Counted from the first letter of the stretch, positions 22,606 to 36,035 are shown. The stretch is 64,000 nucleotides of DNA from Bos javanicus (GCF_032452875.1 NC_083896.1:6758001-6822000); one strand, 5' to 3'. Notes: generated by a model from the sequence alone, not told the origin. Numbers and translations are program-made.

Positions 22606-24315
22606 CTCATGTTTTGTTATGATGGTCAACTGAATAATCAGTTAATGCACTTTGTAAATCTAAAGCTGCCTGATATCTTAATTAAATATTAAATGAACGC
22701 TTACTGTGTGCCAAGATCTATATGCTTGGACTTTCACAAAATATTTTGCTTTTACAAAATATTGAGTACAGTACTGTGAAAATTAGATGCTAGTCAAAGA
22801 CTTCATTAATAACATTTTCACCACAGTAAGTACAGTAATGATAACTGTAACAGTAAGAGTTCAAAAAATCGTAGCTGTTATTTTGTGTTCTTTTTTCAAT
22901 CTCAATTTTAGGAAAGAGAAACTCAGGGTTTAGAAATTTAAACAACTTGTCTATAAAGTAGCAGACTTCCTGGTGGCAGGATACCAGTTGGAAAGGAAAT
23001 TTAATGTTCAGAGAACATTTATTTTAAGGACACTCAGTTTTACAAGCAATTGTGTTTTTGTTATATTGAAAGATTTATATTTTTACTGTTTTTATCATTG
23101 AGTCTAAGGGCTTAGACTCTATGGTTAAATAGGCCAAAATTTGAGCAAGTTACATCATAACTTACTCTGTACATCTCAGCTTCAATTGTTCAGTGATTGA
23201 TGACGTTGATGTTGCTGATGATGGTAGAGAGCCATTGCAAGGTGTTTCCCGGATGTCCAGGCACTTTGCTGAGTTCTTGTACTACATGGTTCTTGTACAT
23301 ACATGGATTCATCCACTACATCAATCATATGAGATGGTACTATCATTATCTCAGTTTTATAGATGTGGGAACTGAGTCACAGAAATTAAGAATACTGGCT
23401 GACCTACATCAACTATTTATTGTGCAAATTAAATGAGCCTTTTAAATATATAAAACATTTATGGTGTGCAGTTCATAGCAAGCAGTCAATAAATATCATC
23501 CATTACTACCAATTTAATTATTAGAAGTATATTTTTATTGGCCTAATAATGGATTCAAATGTAAATTCTTGGCCTGTGTTTGCACTTTGAAGCGTCGTCA
23601 TCCTATCCTTCTGGTAGCTGAAAACAACTTAAATGATAGTAAAAACAAGACAGGCACAAATGATACATTTAAAAACATATATTGTTTCCAGATACAAAAG
23701 TAATATATAGATATTATTTAACATTTGGAAAAGAATAAAGTAAAAAGTAATCTTAAAAGTCCTTAATATAACAGCAATAAAACATTTTTGGTATCTTTTT
23801 ACCTATCTTATGCATGATTTTAATAACTAGTTATAACTAATTTTAAATTTTGCAATTTTTGTTCACATTTTTAAACTTAACATTGTAAAGAGAACAATTT
23901 CCTTATTTTCCATACCTTTTATGCACATTATTAACAATGGTTATCTATTATCTTTTCTCCACAACATTACAGATATGAGGGCCAGTAGACAATTTTTATT
24001 TTTTACAATTATGAAAAGTGTATAAATGAACATATTTTATGTGGTATTTACCTTTGTATTTAAAAGTTTTTCTTAGATAAATTAATAACAACAACTATTA
24101 CAAATGCCACAAGTAAAAAAGATTAAATTCCTGTATTAACTTTAAAAGGGTATGAACAACTTTTAAGACTCAGTATTTGACTGTTTATAATACAGCAAGA
24201 TTGAATTTTTAAATAATTGCTGGCAAAAAAAATTCAGGTAATGTAAGTATATTTAACTAAATACTAGCTTTCTTAGGAAGCAAAGCATTGCATTTCTCCC
24301 TGCCCATATATGACC
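22606..24315. other. Intronic interval with traces of old repeats
   Basis: Positions 23335-23430 resemble reversed MIR (TCTCAGTTTTATAGATGTGG, GAACTGAGTCACAGAAATTA). Positions 23650-24030 resemble an old LINE 3' region but are too diverged to name. No exon seen. Confidence 0.4.
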
Positions 24316-24317
24316 CT

Positions 24318-24536
24318 TGGCTTCCTTGATGACCCAGTGGGTAAAGAATCTGACTGCAATGTAGGAAACACAGGAGACACAGGTTGGATAACTGGATTGG
24401 GAAGATCCCCCTGGAGGAGGAAATGACAACCTATTCCAGGATTCTTGCCTGAAAAATCCCATGGTCAGATGAGCCTGGTGGGCTACAATCCAAAGGGTTG
24501 AAAAGAGTCAGACATGACTGAGTGACTAAGCATGCA
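24318..24536 (+). mobile_element. Bov-tA SINE, diverged
   Basis: TTGGCTTCCTTGATGACCCA, GTAAAGAATCTGACTGCAAT, then GAAGATCCCCCTGGAGGAGG and tail CATGACTGAGTGACTAAGC. More substitutions and a small internal duplication (ACACAGGAGACACAGG) than in most copies here. Confidence 0.85.
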
Positions 24537-25345
24537 CGTAATGTATGGCTCCATCAAAGTCGTATTCAATTAAAGCTTTTGGTACTATAAAATAAATTCT
24601 GAAGATTTAAATATATAAAGTGTGCACCAGTTATGAGGTTGTTATTAACCTACCGTAGAGACCTCATCTCTATGGTGAATCATCCTCCTTCATAAGTCCT
24701 ACTCTTAACCATACACAGACATTGTATTGCCACTTTAGTCACCCTCCTTCTTTATTAAGAATAGTCATAGTGACGTATAACTGATACACAACAACCTGTA
24801 CACATTTGATATTTACAACTCGGTGAGTGTGAGCACACGCATACACCTGTGGGACTATCTTTTAAGTCCACCTGCACTGAATGGCCAGAATTCTTCTAAT
24901 CATGTTTCATTCATCTTTGATGTTTGGTCCTGCTTCCTCCATGGGCTCCTTAAGCCCGTGTATATCATTCTTTCCCATTTTCTGTTGTAAACTTTGCAGT
25001 GTTTGTCCCCATTATTATAATACTTTATAACGCTTTGCAATTTTGTGTCTGTGCCCTATTGTCTTAATGAAGCATAAAAGGAGGTGAAAGCATAGAATTT
25101 GGAATTAGAATATCTCGATCTGAGGTTCTCAATTTTAAGCTATCTTGCAAACATGATATAGCACATCTTAAGGTCTTTCTTTATATATTTTAAAAGAGTT
25201 GTTCTTTAAGATTACTGTAGATTGACTGAGAAGGGGCATGAGCAGCATTTAGCTGGTAAACTGGCTCTCAGGGGGATATAGTTTGTAATATTTGCTGATT
25301 TCCCATCATGGCCAACTTTAAGCTAACAACAGGATGGGGGGATAT
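24537..25345. other. Intronic interval with a possible old L1 trace
   Basis: Positions 24765-24875 (CTGATACACAACAACCTGTA, CACGCATACACCTGTGG) resemble an ancient L1. The rest is unassigned. Confidence 0.35.
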
Positions 25346-25349
25346 TTGT

Positions 25350-26105
25350 TTTTCAGTCACTAAGTCATATCCGACTCTGCGATCCCATGGACTGCAGCAT
25401 GCCAGGCTTCCCTGTCCTTCACCATCTCCAAAAGTTTGCTCAAAGTCATGTCCATTGAGTCAGTAATATCATCCAACCATCTCATCCTCTGTTGCCCCCT
25501 TCTCCTCTTGCCGTCAATCTTTCCCAGCATCAGGGTATTTTCCATTGAGTCAGTCTTTTGCAGAGGTAGCCAAATGTATTGGAGCTTCAGCTTCAGCATC
25601 AGTCTCTCCAATGAACATTCAGGTTTAATTTCCTTTAGGATTCACTGGTTTGATCTTGCAGTCCAAGGAACTCTCAAGAGTCTTCTCCAGCACCACAATT
25701 TGAAAGTATCAATTCTTCGGTGCTTATCCTTCTTTATGGTTCAACTCTCACATCCGTACATGGCTACTGGAAAACAAGCTTTGACTATATTGACCTTTGT
25801 CAGCAAAGTGATGTCTCTGCTTTGTAATATGCTATTTAGGTTTGTCATAGCTTTTCTTCCAAGGAGCAGGTGTCTTTTGATTTCATGGCTGAGGTCACCA
25901 TCTGAAGTGATGGTGACCAAGATGGGCTCCAAGAGCCCAAGAAAATAAAAGCTGCCACTGTTTCCACTTTTCCCCATCAGTTTGCTATGAAGTGATGGGA
26001 CTGGATGCCATGATCTTAGTTATTTGAATGTTGAGTTTTAAGCCAGCTTTTTCAGCCTCATCAAAAAGCCCTTCGGTTCCTCTTTGCTTTTTGCCATTAG
26101 AGCAA
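25350..26105 (-). mobile_element. BovB (RTE) LINE, 5'-truncated
   Basis: Plus-strand reading TTTCAGTCACTAAGTCATAT to the coding part. The minus-strand frame at 25360-25611 reads MERLMLKLKLQYIWLPLQKT, then MLGKIDGKRRRGQQRMRWLD. Contains a local insertion near 25910 (TGGTGACCAAGATGGGCTCC) and several stops. Confidence 0.92.
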
Positions 26106-26546
26106 AGAGAAACTAAAGAGTCTACTTAGGTGAGATGTCTGGAATTGTCTGAATGGAAGCTACCTCCTACACACTACTGGCCCCAGGGGGCTTTTCTGGG
26201 GTGATGAAAATGCTCTGTACTTTGGGGTAGTAGTTACTTTGGTGTACACGGTTGTCCAAATTCACTGCACTGTATTATAAAGATATGCATATTTCACTGT
26301 AAAGAAAAAGACTACTGAAATGGTGGTAGTTGTTATCTCATTACTGTAGCTAAAACTGAGTATTTATTATGTTCTAGGAAATGTGGTTCTATTTTGTTTA
26401 ATCCTTACAACGATGCTCTGAGTTAGGTAAAATTATCATTACTATTTAACAGATGAGGAAATGGAGGCAAAAAGGGACTAAATAAAAGAATATATTTATC
26501 AGAATGTATCCTTAAATAGTCTGCATGGTCATGTGATTATTGCTGC
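26106..26546. other. Intronic interval with a MIR fragment
   Basis: Positions 26385-26490 follow reversed MIR (AATCCTTACAACGATGCTCT, TTAACAGATGAGGAAATGGA). Otherwise nothing recognised. Confidence 0.45.
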
Positions 26547-26556
26547 CTTACTTTTT

Positions 26557-28854
26557 AAAAAATTAATTAATTAATTTATTTTACTTTAGGATATTATAGT
26601 GGTTTTGCCATACATTGACTTGAATCCACCATGGGTGTACATGTGTTCCCCATCCTGAATCCCCCTCCCTCCTTCCTCCCCATCCCATCCCTCTGGGTCA
26701 TCCCAGTGCACAGCCCCAAGCACCCTGTATCATGCATAGAACCTGGACTGGCGATTCATTTCACATATGATAATTTACATGTTTCAATGCCATTTTGCCA
26801 TATCATCCCACCCTCTCCCTCTCCCACAGAGTCCAAAAGACTGTTCTATACATCTGTGTTTCTTTTGCTGTCTCGCATACAGGGTTATCGTTACCATCTT
26901 TCTAAATTACATATATATAGGTGAAGTCGCACAGTCGTGTCTCTTTGCAACCCCACACAGTGTAGCTTAACCAAGCTCCTCCGTCCATGGGATTTTCCAG
27001 GCAAGAGTACTGGAGTGGGTTGCCATTTCCTTTTCCAGAGGATCTTCCTGACCCAGGGTTCGAACCCAGGTCTCCCACATTGTAGGCAGACGCTTTACCA
27101 TCTGAGCCACCAGGGAAGTCCATATATGCGTTAGTATACTGTATTGGTGTTTTTCTTTCTGGCTTACTTCACTCTGTATAGTAGGCTCCAGTTTCATCCA
27201 CCCCATTAGAACTGATTCAAATGTATTCTTTTTAATGGCTGAATAATATTCCACTGTCTGTATGTACCACAGCTTTCTTATCCATTCATCTGCTGATGGA
27301 CATCTAGGTTGCTTCCATGTCCTGGCTATTATAAACAGTGCTGCAATGAACATCGGGGTACACATGTCTCTTTCAATTCTGGTTTCCTTGTTGTGTATGC
27401 CCAGCAGTGGGATTTCTGGGTCATATGACAGTTCTATTTCCAGTTTTTTAAGGAATCTCCACACTCTTCTTCATAGTGGCTGTACTAGTTCGCATTCCCA
27501 ACAACAGTGTAAGAGGGTTCCCTTTTCTCCACACCCTCTCCAGCATTTATTGCTTGTAGACTTTTGGATCACAGCCATTCTGACTGGCATGAAATGGCAC
27601 CTCATTGTGATTTTGGTTTGCATTTCTCTGATAATGAGTGATGTTGAGCATCTTTTCATGTGTTTGTTAGCCATCTGTATGTCTTCTTTGGAGAAATGTC
27701 TGTTTAGTTCTTTGGTCCACTTTTTGATTGGGCTGTTTATTTTTCTGGAATTGAGCTGCAGAAGTTGCTTGTATATTTTTGAGATTGATTCTTTGTTACT
27801 TCGCTTGCTATTATCTTCTCCGTTCTGAAGTCTGTCTTTTCACCTTGCTTATAGTTTCCTTTGTTGTGCAGAAGCTTTTAAGTTTAATTAGGTCCCATTT
27901 GTTTATTTTTGCTTTTATTTCCAATATTTTTGCCTATGTTTTCCTCTAGGAGTTTAATGGTTTCTGGTCTTACATTTAGATCTTTAATCCATTTTGAGTT
28001 TATTTTTGTGTATGGTGTTAGAAAGTGTTCTAGTTTCATTCTTTTACAAGTGGTTGACCGGTTTTCCCAGCACCACTTGTTAAAGAGATGGTCTTTTCTC
28101 CATTATATATTCTTGGCTCCTTTGTCAAAGATAAGGTGTCCATAGGTGCGTGGATTTATCTCTGGGCTTTCTATTTTGTTCCATTGATCTATATTTCTGT
28201 CTTTGTGCCAGTACCATACTGTCTTGATGACTGTGGCTTTGTAGTAGAGCTTGAAGTCAGGCAGGTTGATTCCTCCAGTTCCATTCTTCTTTCTCAAGAT
28301 TGCTTTGGCTATTCGAGGTTTTTTGTATTTCCATACAAATTGTGAAATTAGTTGTTCTAGCTCTGTGAAAAATAGTGCTGGTAGCATGATAGGGATTGCA
28401 TTGAATCTATAGATTGCTTTGTGTAGTATACTCATTTTCACTATATTGATTCTTCCGATCCATGAACATGGTATATTTCTCCATCTATTAGTGTCCTCTT
28501 TCATTTCTTTCACCAGTGTTTTATAGTTTTCTCTATATAGGTCTTTAGTTTCTTTAGGTAGATATATTCCTAAGTATTTTATTCTTTTCATTGCAATGGT
28601 GAATGGAATTGTTTCCTTAATTTCTCTTTCTGTTTTCTCATTGTTAGTGTATAGGAATGCAAGGGATTTCTGTGTGTTAATTTTATATCCTGCAACTTTA
28701 CTATATTCATTGATTAGCTCTAGTAATTTTCTAGTGGAGTCTTTAGGGTTTTCTATGTAGAGGATCATGTCATCTGCAAACAGTGAGAGTTTTACTTCTT
28801 CTTTTCCAATCTGGATTCCCTTTATTTCTTTTTCTGCTCTGATTGCTGTGGCTG
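26557..28854 (-). mobile_element. L1 LINE, 5'-truncated, with ORF2 C-terminal remnant
   Basis: About 2.3 kb of ruminant L1 on the minus strand. The frame at 28103-28768 contains VAGYKINTQKSLAFLYTNNE and GGINLPDFKLYYKATVIKTV, the ORF2 region after the reverse transcriptase core. The frame at 26967-27464 continues with MWRFLKKLEIELSYDPEIPL and EWIRKLWYIQTVEYYSAIKK. Flanked by a 10-bp duplication CTTACTTTTT at 26547-26556 and 28855-28864. It is interrupted by a Bov-tA and is dead on arrival by 5' truncation. Confidence 0.95.
26917..27120 (-). mobile_element. Bov-tA SINE nested in the L1
   Basis: Reverse-orientation element (TGAAGTCGCACAGTCGTGTC to TGAGCCACCAGGGAAGTC) that splits the L1 motif CATATATGCGTTAGTATAC. 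The duplicated CATATAT occurs at 26910-26916 and 27121-27127. It inserted after the L1. Confidence 0.93.
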
Positions 28855-28864
28855 CTTACTTTTT

Positions 28865-29795
28865 CTCCTTTTGCTTGAGAAAACTTCCCCATTATGGATG
28901 CATGTTCACATTTTGGAATTGCCACAAAGCTTTGTAGTCACTGATAGAGCTAATGAGACAATTATAATTTATTTTTTGAAAAGTTCATTTGGGTACTTTT
29001 ATGAATTGTAACTATTCTGAAGACAATTTTATTGAAAAAGTAATAGATTAGAATAGTTAGGAATAAACTCAAATATCCAAAATTTTCCATTCAGAGAATG
29101 CGTTAAAGTTAGATGATTAAAACTGGTATGAGCTCCCATACTGGCACTCATTGTAGTAGTATTATTTGGAAAAAGGGTGAATTATGGCTGCTAGGTTTTG
29201 TGGTAAATGACATGTCATTATTCATGTCTGTTTTAGAATTGTTAAAGGAGGCTGTGTCTCTTTAAGAATAAATTAGAGTAATAAGCTATAAATAACAACT
29301 TAGTGGGCATAAAAATTTTTATATAACATAATATGTATGGCTTCTGTTGTCTCCTTTGTTTTTGTCTCCCTACCCGCCTTTTTATACTCTTCAGATAGGC
29401 AAGCATTCACTATTGTCTATACCCAGCTTACCACCTTACTGTCAATCTGCAGTAAATAAATTTTGTGGGGAATTCTGTAGTAAATTTTGACTATGTGATG
29501 TAAAAATACAAGGCATTTAAGAAACAAGAAGTTTTTGCATACGTCACCGTCACTGTGCAGCACCACAGTGACTTCAGCAAAATCTGATTAGGGTTGCATC
29601 TAGAATAACCAGGAACACAGTATTCCCATGGTAGCAATACTTAAAAACTCAAAGAACTAAATATTTAAATATTAGCAGGTGTTCTTTTCATGTCAGTGTT
29701 TATGATAGAAGACTAGGAATTTATTCTATAAGTTTATTGTTTACTTTTAAATATGTATGTCTAAGGAAAAAGCACTTACCATTCAAAATGAATAT
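28865..29795. other. Intronic interval, no gene recognised
   Basis: Unique-looking sequence apart from a perfect 9-bp-stem hairpin at 29549-29572. No exon assigned. Confidence 0.45.
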
Positions 29796-29799
29796 AACC

Positions 29800-31105
29800 T
29801 CTGCTGCAGAAACAGACACACAGATCAGTAAAGTAGATCAGAATAGAGAGCCTAGAAATAAACCCACACACCTGTGGTCAATTAATCTATGACAAAAGGG
29901 CAAAAATTTACAATGGCGTAAAGATGGCCTGTTCAGTAAGTGGTGCTGGGAAAACTGGACAGCTACATGTAAAATAAGATATTAGAACATATTCTCATCC
30001 CATATGCAAAAATAAACCCCAAATTAATTAAAGACTTAGATGTAAGACCTGAAACCATAAAATTCCTAGAAGAAAACTCAGGCAAAACATTCTTTTACAT
30101 AAATCGTAGCAATGTTTATTTTGGCTCTGTCTCCTATGGCAAAAGAAATAAAAGCAAAAATAAACAGAAGGGACCTGACTAAAGTTAAAAGCTTTTACAC
30201 AGCAAAAAAAATCACTGAAAAAATGAAAAGACAATTTAACTGAACTGGAGAAAACATTTGCAAATTATATGGTCAGCCAGGGATTAATATTCAAAATATA
30301 TGAACTACTTGTGCAATTCAATATCAAATGGACAGACAACTCATTTTGAAAAATGGGCAGAAGACCTAAATAGACATTTTTCCAAAGAAGACATTCAGCT
30401 GGCCAGCAGACTCAAAAGTTGCTAATCATCAAAGAAATGCAAATCAAAACCATGACTAGATATTTCCTCACACCTATCAGAATGGCTATCATTAAAATGA
30501 ACATGTATAAGAAATGTTGGTGTGGATATGGGGAAAAGGAAACCCTTGTATATTGACAGTGGAAATGTAAACCGATGCAGCCACTGTGGAAAAAATATGG
30601 AGGTTGTTCACAAAAGTAAATGTAGCCCTGCCCATAAGATCTAGTAATTCCACTCCTGGGGATATAGCCAAAGAAAAGGGAAACACTAACTGGAAAAGAT
30701 ACATATACCCCAATATTCATAGCAGCATTATTTACAGTAGCCAAGATAATGGAAGCAATATGAGTGTCCATCAACAGATGAATGGCTAAAGAGGATGCGG
30801 TCTGTGCATACACACACACTCACAGAGGAATATTATTTAGCCACAAAAGGAATGGAATTCTGCCATTTGCAACAACATGCATGAACCTAGAGTACCGCAC
30901 TCAGTGAAATAAGTCACATAGGGAAAGACAAATACTGTATGTTATCACTTATATGTGGAATCTAAAAAAGAAAACAAATGACTGTAAATAACAAAACAGA
31001 GACCCACAAATATAGGGAACAAACTATGGTTACCAGTGGGGAGGGGGAAAGAGAAGAGGCAAGACAAGAATATGGGATTGAGAGATACAAGCTTTTGTAT
31101 ATATA

Positions 31106-31158
<53 letters not shown>

Positions 31159-31310
31159 CCACACATACATTTATGCAAAATGGATGTATTATACAGCACA
31201 AGGGAAATACAGTCACTATTTTGTAATTACTCTAAATGAAGTATACTCTATAAAATATTGAATTACTATATTATGCACCTGAAAAAAATCTTTATAAAGT
31301 TAGAACTTGG
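29800..31310 (+). mobile_element. Old L1 3' portion, plus orientation
   Basis: Degenerate ORF2 end and 3' region: GTGGTCAATTAATCTATGAC, GGTGCTGGGAAAACTGGACA, AATGGGCAGAAGACCTAAAT, and a broken frame ending in NGSNMSVHQQMNG. The 3' part contains the palindromic TG/TA/CA tract at 31098-31170. Confidence 0.85.
31098..31170. repeat. Palindromic (TG)n(TA)n(CA)n microsatellite
   Basis: Twelve bases of GT, 28 of AT and 12 of AC form a perfect 52-bp palindrome at 31107-31158. It can extrude as a cruciform and is probably length-variable. Confidence 0.95.
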
Positions 31311-32100
31311 ATTCATCTTTAGAAAAAGCATTCCCAAGCCTCATGCATGTATCTGGCACATTTATTATTGAAAAATCAATTTGCATATTTGCATATAATA
31401 TTCTAAATAAAAGCCATCTGCTCTAAGAAAGCTAAGACGAGGCAAATTAATAACTTACATAAAACAGAACGTACCTTTTTAAAAAAATGTTTGCATGAAA
31501 AAATGAATGTTACCTGTGATCAAATGGTATCAGAATCTTAGGAAAAGAGCACTGATTATTAAGGAAACCTGTTTTGTGTTAATGTTCCCATTTATAGGTG
31601 GGTTAATATACAATATCTAACTTTCTTATATGTCACTGAGTCTTTCTACATTGTTTACTTTTTGTTGTATTGAATTATTCCTCAAAAAATACTATATTGA
31701 CAGAATAATCCAAAAATATTTTAATAGTACATTTACTAAATAATTTTAGCTTTCTTTTCCTAATTAACTTCTTAGGTTTATTTGTGTTATAAATTTTGTA
31801 ATGTTCTGATCAGAAAAACTGCATTTGAGATGTATCAGGGCACTTATTCTCTTTAACTAACATTATGTTGTGTGTTTATTTAATGTCACTAAATACTTTG
31901 GTCATTGACATATAAGCTAAGAAGTACCAGTTGAGTTGAACGTACAAGTTTGGTTTTGGTATTTGAATTGTTAAAAATTAAGTAATAAAAATTCTATTGA
32001 AGCAAGGTGTTAAATAGATGTTAATTATAATTCATGAACATGGAAGCTTCTTTCAGTAAAGGAAGAAAAATTCCTTAGATGTCTTTCATAACATTTGTCA
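31311..32100. other. Intronic interval, nothing recognised
   Basis: AT-rich unique-looking sequence with no gene or repeat assigned. Confidence 0.4.
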
Positions 32101-32104
32101 CAGT

Positions 32105-32556
32105 TCTTTTTTTTTTTTAATTGGAGGATAATTGCTTTACAGTGTTGGTTTCTGTCGTACAATAGCATGACTCATCCATAAATATACATATATCCCCTCC
32201 CTCTTGGGCCTGCCCCCATCCCCCACCATCCCTCTCCTCCAGCTTGTCACAGTGCGCTGGTTTGAGCTCCCTGTGTTATGTAACTTCACACTAGCTCTCT
32301 GTTTTACATAGGGTAATATGTATGTTTTAATGCTACACTCTCACTTTATCCCACCCTCTCCTTCACCCACTGTGTCTACAAGTCTCTTCTCTATGTCTGC
32401 ATCTCTATTCCTGCCCTGCACATAGGCTTATCAGTCCCATTTTTCTAGATTCCATGTATATGCATTAATATCTAATATTTGTTTTTATCTTTCTGACTTG
32501 CTTCACTCTGTATAACAAACTCTAGGTTCATCCACTTCAGTTCAACTGATTCTTTG
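32105..32556 (-). mobile_element. L1 3' end, older ruminant subfamily
   Basis: T run, then AATTGGAGGATAATTGCTTT, TCTTTCTGACTTGCTTCACT and AACTCTAGGTTCATCCACTT: reversed L1 3' region, clearly diverged from the younger copies at 26.6 and 51.4 kb. Confidence 0.85.
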
Positions 32557-34715
32557 CCGTAGTTTTGAGTACATGGTGAATGAATACATGTTGAGTTACA
32601 TTTATTCAAAGTTGAATTTAAATACCACCATATATTCTAATAAGGACATAAATATGCTAAATTATATAGAAATTTTTCCTTTTAGGACCTAGAAGTCACA
32701 GTGTATTTTGTGGGCTACTCTTGGCAGTTGATTTGTGAAGGCTTGCTCTGTATTGCAGCCTTAGGGTGTTTGGTTTCCCACCAGTATGAAAATCTGAAAC
32801 TGTCATAAACTAATTTTATCTAATAAACCAACAGTTCTCGGATTCCCCTGTTTCAGTAGCCTGTTGAGCACTATAACTTAGTTACCAGTTGCTACTAGAC
32901 TTAAGATGTTGTGTGAGTAGCCAGATATGGTATACAACAGTTACGTGTTGCTGGACGGGTTAGTGAGCAATCATCCCTTATGAAAGAGAAAGTGGAGGGT
33001 GAGGAGTGAGCGTTAACTTGTCCCTGCTGCTTGAAACAATTTGATTAAACCCTTTTCCTTTTATCCCATGCACAATCACTTGACCGTTCTTTACTTGAAG
33101 ACTTCCACTTTGTCCAATGGGTTACTGCAACATTTGGATTTAATAGTATATGTGGTATTGTAAGACTGTTTACAGTATTTGCATAGTCATAAAAACTGAT
33201 CAGCCCAGATGACTTTCCATGATACATTATGGGTCTTTTTTCCTTACATTGTATTCGATTCACAGAGGAAAATAAAAGAATGCTTAATCTACTGTATTCA
33301 TCTTCCTATCTTCCAACAAGGACTGAGAATATGACAAACAATAGCAGATCTCACACACTGAATGACAATTCTGTATAGTACCTCATACGTATGATCTCAT
33401 TTGATCTTCCTGTTGACTGGTAATGCACATTCAATGATTGTCATTTTATAGGCACCAAGGAAACTGAAGTCTAAAGAAGACAAATAATTTTATAAGGTTG
33501 CATTATGACTGAGACAAAATTTATTTTTGCCAATTTCTGATTCCAAAGACTCTTTTCATTATATCATGCTATATTTAATGTTCCAAAGTCGAATGCTACA
33601 GAAGTATAAAGGGTAACTGTGAAATCCTGAACCTCCAATTCCACTCACAAAGGTACCTACTAGGGACTGTTTCCTGTGTAACTTTCCACCTTTTCTTTGT
33701 ATTTTTTTCAAAACCAGTTTCTTTTTCTTCTTTCCTCTTTTCCTCCATACTTTGTTAAGTAATATTTTTAACAAAAATTCAGTTATGTTTACCTTCTTTT
33801 GTAGCTTAATCTTTAAAGCAACAACAATATATTATGGACTCTTTTTCACATCAGCGTGTTGCATCTTGTGAGGGTAAATCAATTCCAGGTCATCATCCAG
33901 GTGCTTTGCTCTGTGTGTGTGTAATTCTATTGGCCACGTTCTTTCTGTCTGTATTCCCTGTTTCAGATCTCTGCTGTTGATGATATCATCAGTGTTGGAC
34001 CTATACTTTCCCTTTCTACCATGTTTCTGACTGCCATCCTCAGTTGACTTCTAAACATAAGTTTGTGTCCTTCTCAGGTACTGAGCTCACAATTTATCTT
34101 CAGCCAGAATTACAGATACAAATTATTATCACTTGAATAGATTACGTTCTTACCCTGGCCATCAGGAACACAAACACAAGTTTACCCTCAGAAAGGAAAA
34201 GCATTGTTTATGTTCTTTTTTCCCCATAGCCCAGTGCTCTGACATCCTCATATCATAGAATGTAGAGGGAAAATGGAAGCCTGTGTAACATAAATAAGAC
34301 TTTCTAGATGGATTTCAGCTTTCACTGTCTCCTGCCAATGTCTTAAAGATTTCTGGCTAAAGAAAGACATCAAGAGGAGAGAAATTAATCTTTCTTGGTG
34401 GAAGACTTGCCTAATCATGTTGTAGAATTGATTTGATTACTTGCCATTTGAGATAGTCATCCATAGGACAGCCAGTTCTGGTTATTGAGGGAATCTGCTA
34501 TAAAACAGGACTGGGCCAAGGTGTAGAAGATAATTAGTGAGTGTTCGAGCCCAATATTAGGTTACAAGGCTTGATTCATAAATTTCGAGCTTATAGACCA
34601 GGCTGTTTGATTTGTTCTTTTCAGTTATACAAACAGCAACTGAAAACACGTAATTAGAAAGCTGAACAAAGTAGAACACGTTGTTTCCCAGCACTGTGGG
34701 CCATAGCATGTTGGT
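32557..34715. other. Intronic interval with a MIR fragment at about 33360-33510
   Basis: Reversed MIR features at 33385-33510 (ATGATCTCATTTGATCTTCC, AAGGAAACTGAAGTCTAAAG). The remaining 2 kb is unique-looking, with no exon or other repeat assigned. Confidence 0.45.
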
Positions 34716-34721
34716 GTGTGA

Positions 34722-34936
34722 GTGTGTAGTTGCTCAGTCGTGTCTGACTCTTTGTGACCCCATGGACTGTAACCGGCTAGGCTCCGCTGTCTGTGGAATT
34801 TTCCAGGCAAGAATACTGAAGCGGGTTGCCATTTCTTACTTCAGGGGGTCTTCCCAAACTCAGGGACTGAACCAGTGTCTCCTGTATTTCCCACGTTGGC
34901 AGGTGGATTCTTTCCCACCACGCCACCTGGGAATCC
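34722..34936 (-). mobile_element. Bov-tA SINE
   Basis: Reverse-orientation element from GTAGTTGCTCAGTCGTGTCT to CGCCACCTGGGAATCC, with a somewhat diverged tRNA-like end. Confidence 0.88.
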
Positions 34937-35766
34937 TCACAGTTTATTGGAGTAGAGTACAAATATTTTCTGTTCTTTTGACTTTGAGATCTTGAGATCT
35001 TTGAGCTACAAAAAGTAATACAGTGGTGGGAGTGAATATGTTTGCTAGTATTTTGTGTTTAGCAAGGTCTATATCAATTGAAAAAATATTCTATTGTTGT
35101 AAGAGTTAAGTCAAATACTAATTTAATGCTGAAGCAAGCTGCCTCTATAACTGGTGAAATATCATAATTATTTGTGACATATGGATTCTGAAATCAGATT
35201 CAGGCTGGGGGATATTTTAAACCAGTGATGATACAGCAGGGACCTATCCAGCATATCTCTTTCTCGGAATCTTGAGCATGGCAGGGCTAGCTCCCTGAGT
35301 CTTTATGTGTATAATGTTTCAGTGAGTATCACTGGTATAAGAGGAAAGATATTTTTTATAAGAGGGGCAACCTCAAGAGTAAGATGAATATTTTAATATT
35401 TATTAAGGAACCCACTCTAGGGAAAAAGAGCATCAAGGAACTGATGGAACACATAAGGCGGATCCAGGAAAGCCCTTGGTGTGTTTGGGCCTAGAGTTAC
35501 AAACTAGCCTGTGTTACCTTGAGACTAGAGCATTCCTGATGACTTCATTGACTACTGATCTCAGTTTAAAAGCAAATTCTATTTATGGCAGGTAGGACGA
35601 GTCTGGGAAGTGGCAGGAAAAGGCAGAACAAGAGTTGATAGGTCCATGTTGTATAAAATGGAAAACAAACAGTTCCCAAAGGGATAACATTTGTCCCTAG
35701 TATTCTATTAGGGACCATTCTCCAATTTTATTCCAATATTTTTCATCTACACATTTAACGAAAGCA
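34937..35766. other. Intronic interval, nothing recognised
   Basis: Unique-looking sequence; no exon or repeat assigned. Confidence 0.4.
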
Positions 35767-35777
35767 CACACAAATAC

Positions 35778-36024
35778 TGGAGAAGGCAATGGCAACCCAC
35801 TCCAGAACTCTTTGCTGGAGAATCCCATGGGAGGAGCCTGGTGGGCTTCAGTCTGAGTGACTTCACTTTCACTTTCCACTTTCATGCATTGGAGAAGGAA
35901 ATGGCAACCCACTCCAGTGTTCTTGCCTGGAGAATCCCAGGGACAGTGGAGCCTGGTGGGCTGCCGTCTGTGGGGTCGCACAGAGTCGGACACGACTGAA
36001 GTGACTTAGCAGCAGCAGCAGTAG
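35778..36024 (+). mobile_element. Bov-A2 SINE with internal deletion
   Basis: Starts GGAGAAGGCAATGGCAACCC and ends CTTAGCAGCAGCAGCAGTAG. The first half lacks the usual stretch after GGGCTTCAGTC. Flanked by CACACAAATAC at 35767-35777 and 36025-36035. Confidence 0.92.
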
Positions 36025-36035
36025 CACACAAATAC

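Noticed and set aside
28103..28768. 221-codon minus-strand ORF as a host gene
   Set aside because: It contains the L1 ORF2 segment GGINLPDFKLYYKA and lies inside an L1 with target duplications, truncated at its 5' end.
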